In this document: positions 58,046-64,000 of the stretch, one piece after another
Position numbering within the stretch: the first letter of the stretch is position 1
How the letters are laid out: every line of letters begins with the position of its first letter
Made by a program: the position numbers and the translations under genes
Notes under the pieces: model-generated
What the model saw: only the letters and a program-made list of their open reading frames with translations
What the model was told of the DNA's origin: nothing
Database searches by the model: none
Source of the DNA: Flaccisagitta enflata
Lineage: Eukaryota > Chaetognatha > Sagittoidea > Aphragmophora
Reading direction: 5' to 3'
Assembly: GCA_965153355.1 (NCBI GenBank)
Contig: OZ231126.1
Coordinates: 4,588,001 to 4,652,000, forward strand
Length of the DNA: 64,000 nucleotides

Positions 58046-61000
58046 GTGTGATATAGATGTAAAAGGAGAAAAAATCGCAGGAATGGTAAGTGATGTTTAT
58101 AGACACTCAATACTTAATAAAAACATTCAAATTCATCAGATCACTTACAATACATTCTCTTTTGTTCTTTTCGTTCATTGTTTTTGGCAGTAGTTGTAAA
58201 GGAGTTGAAGACTTGAGGCTTAAATCTTGGCTCAAGACTGAAATCCCAGCATCTAGGCTGAATTCTTACCCCCGAGGCTCAAAAATCAAGTATCAGCTTC
58301 AAGACTCAAAGGTCATCAATTGTCCCTCTCACCACCTGACCCCCAGAATAACAAACAAAGGAAACGGGGACCACTGGCCATCTGACCATTATTTTTTTCA
58401 TGCGATTGATTACTCATTTGTTTGACTCACTGTCTAGTCTCTTGTCTATCTTTGTTTGATTTTTTTCTCTTTTGCCCTTTTGTTTGCTTCGTTGATGGCT
58501 TATTTGTTTGCCTCATTGTTTGCATTTTGTGTTTATCTTTTTGTTTGCTTAAATCACCTGATCACTGAAAACTCAAGTGCCATCATTGAGATAAAAACGC
58601 TGCCAATGCAAGTCCCCAGGAAAAACTGCAAAGGAAAGAAAGAAATGATGGGCGTGAGAATGAATAAGGTTATGTCACTGTGACTCACCGGCTGTTAGAC
58701 AGCTACTTCATTTACGGCCCATGAAGCTTAGTTTTATTTGAGAGAAACAGGGTTTTCATTTTCCTATGCAAAAGTTGAGAATCTCCATCGACCGAATGAG
58801 CCCTCCAATGAAATTGATAGGGTAAGTAAATTTAATAATTCTCTTTCATTTGGCGCGAAGCAGAATGCTCTACAACAAACATTTTTTTGCGTTATGATTT
58901 TTTAAAGATTTATTTACGAAAATTGCGAATTGAATTTTTTTCGATTTTTTATGATTGTAAGTGGACTCAAAAAAGGAGTGTATTTATGTTTGTTTGAGCA
59001 TGCAAATACAAGAAAACATGTTTATGAGCATAGCTGCTCATCTGTGAGGGTGTTTTGGAGGATTCCAGCTCATTTAGCTCATTTAGCTCAGTTTCTTTTT
59101 TTATTTTAAATGTGATAAATGAATAAAAAATTTTATAAATTTTTAAGAAAGCAGATACAAAAAAGCATATCAGTGAGCATAACTGCTCATCTGTGAGGGT
59201 GTTTTTAAGCATCTTAGTTCACTTAGCTCATATACAAGAAATACAAATACAAGAAAGCATGTCAGTGAGCATAGCTGATTATCTGGTTGAGTGATTTTGA
59301 GCATTTTAGCTCATCTAGCTCATTTGGCTCAGTCCTATTTTTCTCTGATTTTCAGTGCAATCAATACATACAATTGCTTTTGATTTGATCTAATAGAAAT
59401 AAAGATTTGCAGTGACTAAAGACAAAAGCTTGGTTAAAATTGACCAATGCTTACAACTTTTTTCTTCACAGCGACAGCCGCCATTACTGGTAATCACAAC
59501 TTATAGTTGTGGACACATGACATGATGAGCCACTTTCTAGTTGGTCAGTCAGTTGGTCTGTCACAAAGTTGCATTTTGGGGTACACATGAATCAGGCTGT
59601 GTGGGTACGCAGGGGCCATATTTGAGGTCACTCAAGCATTTTGACAGGAGCAGTGAGGCCAGAGACTGCAAAAAGAATGAAAAAGTGTGACCAATGGACC
59701 AACGGACCAATGGACAGACAAAGTGTGGTATGAAATCTCATGCACGCAACTGAAAAGAGGAGAGGATACGAAGTGGCAAACCATTGTGGTAACAATTTAG
59801 TAAACTTTATCATTTCCAACACAAACCTGTGAGACATCTGACTTTTTGAAAATGGTGATTAGCAGCCAAATAAAGAAGAGTCCGCTGACAGCTACGTAAA
59901 GAGCTGAGAGACTGAAAACGCGATAAAAGTCAACCAAATTGATGAAGGAGGAAGTCGAGGAGGAGGATGACATTTCGCCATCATCACTTTTTGCACCATC
60001 TGCTGCGCCATCTGCTGCACCATCTGCGCCACTCATGCCATTTGTTTTTGTTTCCTCCCCTCCCTTCTCAGCATCACCCTCATTCTCAGTTTTATTCTTG
60101 ATGTCAATTTGTTGTTTTGCCTCTACTGCATTTTCGGTCTCTGCCACATATTTCTCTTCCTTTGGTGATGTTGTTGTTGTTGTTGTTTCTTCTGCTGCTG
60201 AATCTTCCAAAGCCACTTTGTTTTCTTTCCCTGGGCTTGCTCCTCCTTCCACTTCTTCTACTCCTTCTTTTGGTTTCTTAAAAATGAGTGGAAATCTAAG
60301 CGGAGTCGAAGGTTTAGAAGTGGTTTTGACTGGAGTTCCAACTTTGCTCAGAGATTGTTGTTGTTGTTGTTGTTCCTGCTGTTTGCGAAGAACTGCTGGA
60401 TTTTCCTGTTGGGAGAGAAAGGGTACATTAGAGTATAGGTTTGATGATCATATGAATGACAATGATGGGACCATACTGCTAGTTTATTCTTGTCATTACC
60501 ATCACAATTAAGATGCATTTTAGCCTTAGCACCATCAACCACAAAAGTCACTTACTTGGAAATAGTTGATGGTTTGATTCTTGATGGGCTCAATTCTTGG
60601 GTCTTTGAGTTTAGGTTTGGCATTGACGCGACTTGGGACAACTTCTAATTTGAATGCGCCCCAAATGATGATGAAAAGGAACCACAAAACACAGCAAATA
60701 AAACCAAAGATCTGTGAATAAAAGGGGAAAGGTCAGGGGCAAGGGTAGGGGAGTGGGCGAGGAGGGTGGATCAAGAGTTGGAATAGGAATATCATGGCTT
60801 TTTACCTGAGAAACAAACTCAAAATTCTGTCCATGAATCTTCATGATATTCTCAACAAGTGACGCGGAGTCACAATATTGTTGCGGACGGTGGGCGGGGG
60901 CGACCAACCCCCATCCATACCCCACATCCATACACGAAAAGCAGCTTAAATGCTTGTTTTCCCTTTTTAGTCGCGGACACGCGACTCTATAAACCACTTT

Positions 61001-62020
61001 TCCGTCCGTTGGTTGGTTTGTCGGTAAGAAAGTCACTTTTTGAGGTTTTCCGCTCCTGCCCACGCATCCGCGACTAATGCTGCCGTGTATACAGCCTTGT
61101 TTCAACTTGTGTCTACGGACCGACGGACAAACGGACGGACCAACGGATGGACGGATGGACCAACGGATGGACCAATGTGACGGACAGACAAAGCCGCTCA
61201 TAGAATTGCGTGTCCTTAACTAAAAAAGAAACAAGTTATAATCCTTAATGGGAAAGTAATAGTAACAGTAAAACTACTTCTACTCCTTTCAGAAAGCATT
61301 AAACAAAATTTCGGTTGTACCTCCATGCCTTCTGAAAGTTGATGAACATCTCTGAGTGATCCTAGATAATTGAAAAGCAGAATTGGAGCCAAAAAGAAGA
61401 AGAAAACTTTTGGCGCCCTCAAAGCGCGAGAGTTGCTGAATTGAAGGTCCAAATCTTTCGGCGGGATGCGGTTGTGCAGCAAAAGCATGTCCTCATCAGT
61501 AATGCTGTATCAAATAGCAAAATTGGTAAGTAAATAAAATCTATCGCTCTGATAATGGTTAAAGCTCAAGTACTACCTAGGAAATAAGTTTAGCATCAAG
61601 TTCTGTCGCTTTAATCTCAACAAATCCATAAAAAATCCATGACTAAAATGATCTACATCGAATTATCTTTCAATGTAGACCAACCAGAGATTACTGGCTC
61701 AAGCCGTTTAAAAGTTACAGGGGAAAACATGAAAACCTTCAGATGCGATTTTGCAAAAAGAATAGCCAGTTCATTTACATGTAACTCCGATGTATCGCAG
61801 CTTGGAGCCTGGGGACTTCACAGCCAATTCCCAGCACCAAACTCCTCCCGGATTGGCCTGGCAATTTGCCGGAAGTTAATCTGATAACAAATTTTGGTGG
61901 CAGATGAAGAATATGCAGCAACAGGAATACGCTACTTCAATTGAGGGCCTGAAAAGTCACGCCATCTTACCTAAAAGCCTTGTACAAATTGCTGCTGGCG
62001 AGAATGCAGGCAGTGATTAG
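56763..62020 (-). CDS. SID1/SIDT-like multi-pass membrane protein, C-terminal exons (5' part beyond window)
   Basis: Nine minus-strand exons, 507 codons, all phases matching: 62020-61971, 61504-61321, 60850-60806, 60711-60556, 60405-59827, 58625-58558, 58004(or 57989)-57916, 57490-57283, 56904-56763. Family mark: NKECLFLNFYDSHDIWHFLSS with the preceding helix IGIVWLSAGYFFV, as in the last-helix region of SID-1/SIDT proteins (CREST superfamily, H-D-x-W-H metal-type motif). That family includes dsRNA-uptake and lysosomal proteins. Other helices: FFFFLAPILLFNYL, FGFICCVLWFLFIIIWG, SALYVAVSGLFFIWLLITIF, FLGTCIGSVFISMMALEF. Oddities: a 150-residue Gln/Thr/Glu-rich loop in the 579-nt exon, and a C-terminus (KLVERDRKLFVVKMKAAMAR) unlike the usual LTLDDDL end. 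The upstream helices are not ones I can match to SIDT, so assignment rests on the HDIWH region. Confidence 0.6.
57090..57280. repeat. (GAAT)n microsatellite at a donor site
   Basis: GAAT with GGAT, AAAT and GATAGAT variants. On the minus (coding) strand it starts three bases after the GTACAA donor of the HDIWH exon (57283). Confidence 0.93.
57516..57747. mobile_element. TIR element with GAGC/GAGT core (copy 3)
   Basis: AGGGCGTGTTTCTAGTGAC ... GACTACAAACGCGCCCT. Its near end lies 25 bp upstream of the minus-strand acceptor of the HDIWH exon (57490). It is slightly shorter than copies 1 and 2, having lost part of the GAGC array. Confidence 0.83.
58011..58050. repeat. (TG)n next to an acceptor
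   Basis: About 40 bp of TG (CA on the coding strand), 7-20 bp upstream of the acceptor of the exon at 58004/57989, leaving that acceptor without a classical pyrimidine tract. Confidence 0.9.
58100..59800 (-). other. SID1-like introns with repeats
   Basis: Apart from the 68-nt exon (58625-58558) this holds a 'ggcttaaatcttggctcaag' minisatellite-like stretch (58205-58310), TTTG-rich sequence, three copies of 'agcatagctgctcatctgtg'/'catttagctca' (about 59020-59330) and a diverged reverse 'gtacgcaggggccatattt' family element (59505-59755). Confidence 0.55.
60856..61230 (+). mobile_element. Repeat-family element abutting an exon; nested copy
   Basis: Outer element: 'aagtgacgcggagtcacaat', 'gttgcggacggtgggcggg', ..., GGACCAACGGATGG array, 'gaattgcgtgtccttaac' + TAAAAAAG, closely related to 38166-38397. 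Inside it, 60967-61101 is a forward palindrome-ended copy ('tagtcgcggacacgcgact' ... 'gtgtatacagccttgtt'). The left boundary is about 4 bp from the AG acceptor of the 45-nt SID1-like exon. Confidence 0.78.
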
Positions 62021-62049
62021 CTAGGAGGGACACCATACCAACTATTGAG

Positions 62050-62312
62050 AACCATTTGGACATAGTCATATAGGGAATAGAGGAGGTCATGGACTTCGGG
62101 CCGGAAGCGGAAGCATTCCGACCCGACGGTCTCATAACAATCCTCTTCCAATTATAACACGATCTCTCTCTCTTCCTCTCCAACCATCGGATATAAATAG
62201 CCTCAGTAAGAGAGGAATCCAGAATTATTACACCGGCTATCGCGTTGATCATTCCTGCGTCCGAGGGAATAAAATCCCTCCAGTCAGTCAGCATACAACA
62301 CAGTTCGCCACT
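62050..62312 (+). mobile_element. Putative 5' LTR of a retrotransposon
   Basis: Contains TATAAATAG (about 62199) and, about 70 bp later, an AATAAAAT polyadenylation-like signal (about 62268). It is followed at 62313 by TGGTGGCAGCTTTGG, which has the form of a tRNA primer-binding site directly after an LTR. The exact left end is not identifiable and the second LTR is outside the window. It lies antisense in an intron of the SID1-like gene. Confidence 0.55.
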
Positions 62313-63549
62313 TGGTGGCAGCTTTGGACACACAACCACGACAAGCTGACATCCCTCGCTACGTTACCACGCGAAGAACATCAGCCACGATCAGCTCAAG
62401 TCAAAGCTCAAGTCGCCAAAGCTCAAGTCAAAGCTCAAGTCGCCAAAGCTCAAGTCAAAGCTCAAGTCGCCAAAGCTCAAGTCAAAGCTCAAGTCGCCAA
62501 AGCTCAAGTCAAAGCTCAAGTCGCCAAAGCTCAAGTCGCCAAAGCTCAAGTCGCCAAAGCTCAAGTCGCCAAAGCTCAACAACGCGGAGTCGAAAAGAAG
62601 AACGGCAAGCTTACTTGGCCTCATCGGAGTCGCCCAAAATCAATAACTTCACGCTTGAGTTGCGAAATACAGTAACGGCTCGATCCGAAAATGGACAGAA
62701 GCGTGAAAAAGATCAACCCTCAATCACCAAGTCTACGCATCTTCATCACATTCGATTCGAAGTCATCTAGACTAACAATCTATCTGTTGATCATCATCGG
62801 GCGATTGAGGCTACGACTGACTTTCTCAAGCTGATCGAATAACACTGGCTGCCTATAAGAAGATAGGGACGCATAAGAGGAAAATATCATCGCAAGCCAA
62901 ATTCTCAACAAAGAATATTAAAGATACGAAAGTGAAATTCAAAAACATCAAAACGACTTCAAGAATTTGAAGAACAACAACGAAAGTGTTACTACTACAT
63001 ATATCAAAGCCTCGAAACGTCAACACAACCATTAACTCGGGATATTCAACCCTAAGAAAACACTCAAGAGCGAAGCGGCCTCGACGAAAATAACTCCCAA
63101 TTCATTCGAAGCGAAAAAGTCCGACCGACCAGGGAGAAGATGGCGAAGAAGTAAAAATGCGCCTCAACCGTCTTCACGTATGATTGAACGATGCGTCAAC
63201 GATCTTCGGACCACGAAAAAGCATCTTCATAATCAACGCGTATCCCGCATCAGAGTGGACGGATCATCGCACCACATCCAAGGGCATACCCTGACAATGA
63301 ATAAAAGAAACAATCAAAAATATTAGGCGGAATACAGACGAACCAACCGTAATACGGGCGCTATGACTCTAAGGAAAAGGAGTTAGGATCAGGGTCCAAA
63401 TCTAACCCAAAATAATTCGCGCGAGTCGCGGTGAGAGGGGCGAAGAAGAGGAAGAAGAATGGGAAATATTAAAGATGAGGAGGTGATTTGGAGGCGAGAC
63501 CGAAAGTATCTCGCTCTCCTTCACTCGAGTCTCAGTTAAGAAGCTAAAT
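62313..63549 (+). mobile_element. Retrotransposon leader with 18-27-bp AGCTCAAGT repeats
   Basis: About fifteen copies of 'agctcaagtcgccaa' or 'agctcaagtcaa' at 62393-62580 give a Ser-Gln-Ser-Ser-Arg frame that ends at 62770 and has no ATG support. The remainder to 63549 is A-rich with stops in all frames. This is a long untranslated leader, or a decayed first ORF. Confidence 0.5.
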
Positions 63550-64000
63550 ATGAAAACTCCAATAACTGAGTCACAAACAAATATCGGGATTAATTCCCGG
63601 ATTATCACAGAGAAATCACCATCACATACTAACATTGCCACACCACTGCCCTTCATCACACCATATTTCACCATCCCTGACACACCATCCAGCGACGACT
63701 TGACAGTCAGTCCAGCATTATCATCACTGTCATGTATGATAGAAAACCTGGACGAAGAAGAGGCGAATACGCATCAAAGCAAGCCCATCGAAGAAAGCAA
63801 CGCGCTACACTTCGGCGCATGGCCCACGATTGATCCAGTCGCGCACGCAAATAAAGTCGCCGCCATTAGGAAGATCTTTGGGTCATCAATCCACGAAAAG
63901 TCAAGTCTCGTCAGACGGCACCTGGAGGAAGAAGGAAGAGAAAAATTAGAAGATCCAACATCATCGTGGAGATTGGATTACGCGGACCGACCGACCGACC
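63550..64000 (+). CDS. Retrotransposon first ORF (gag-like), runs off the window
   Basis: Open from ATG at 63550 to the window end (150 codons, no stop). It begins MKTPITESQTNIG, with a Thr/Ser/Pro-rich N-terminus, then an acidic stretch (NLDEEEANTHQ) and a charged helical segment (SLVRRHLEEEGREKLED). No zinc knuckle or protease is yet reached. It is interpreted as gag because it follows an LTR and primer-binding site. The last 15 bases are a GACCGACC run, which may be a repeat junction. Confidence 0.45.
   Translation, partial: MKTPITESQTNIGINSRIITEKSPSHTNIATPLPFITPYFTIPDTPSSDDLTVSPALSSLSCMIENLDEEEANTHQSKPIEESNALHFGAWPTIDPVAHANKVAAIRKIFGSSIHEKSSLVRRHLEEEGREKLEDPTSSWRLDYADRPTD

Noticed and set aside
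61639-61884. Plus-strand 81-codon frame resembling an extracellular-type sequence
   Set aside because: Lies in an intron of the minus-strand gene, has no splice or domain support and no neighbouring exon on its strand.

Overview
This is animal nuclear DNA. It has intron-containing genes with GT-AG junctions and matching phases, metazoan-only families (DEG/ENaC channel, peritrophin-A/sushi/EGF modules, MYND finger, SID1-like membrane protein), no operon structure, and an exceptional load of microsatellites, minisatellites, foldback sequences and short non-autonomous transposons. Degenerate CCCTAA (TTAGGG-type) tracts argue mildly against a typical TTAGG-telomere arthropod and fit a marine invertebrate such as a lophotrochozoan or deuterostome, but the species cannot be fixed from the sequence. 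Most long open frames are simple repeats read as protein.

Layout. 1-10.4 kb is repeats: AAC composites, several minisatellites, two long inverted repeats and about 550 bp of (CT)n. 10.45-19.1 kb holds a minus-strand gene that I assembled exon by exon (9 exons, 660 codons, all phases consistent): signal peptide, chitin-binding peritrophin-A domain, sushi, EGF-like, Thr/Ala-rich mucin-like stalk and hydrophobic C-terminal segments. It may instead be two adjacent genes. 19.1-29 kb is intergenic, dominated by a 4-kb foldback transposon with hairpin arms, a transposase-like remnant and a nested hAT-type element with an 8-bp target duplication. 29.16-52.41 kb is a plus-strand DEG/ENaC sodium-channel-family gene (about 16 exons, at least 1,240 codons; its 5' end is not found). 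An 11.6-kb intron of this gene carries a complete three-exon MYND-finger gene on the same strand (37.35-41.0 kb). 53-56.7 kb is AT-rich intergenic DNA with a hairpin and one small ORF. 56.76-62.02 kb is a convergent minus-strand gene, the C-terminal nine exons of a SID1/SIDT-like multi-pass membrane protein. Its upstream intron is occupied by an antisense LTR retrotransposon (about 62.05 kb to the window end).

How it works together. The channel, the mucin-like chitin-binding protein and the SID1-like protein are all predicted membrane or cell-surface products, but nothing shows a shared pathway. The common theme is architectural: transposons and microsatellites reach right up to splice sites, (CT)n tracts act as polypyrimidine tracts at several acceptors, and all three copies of one TIR element lie within 25 bp of an exon. 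Exon models were derived by eye from splice consensus, phase and family motifs. No alignment or transcript evidence was available.
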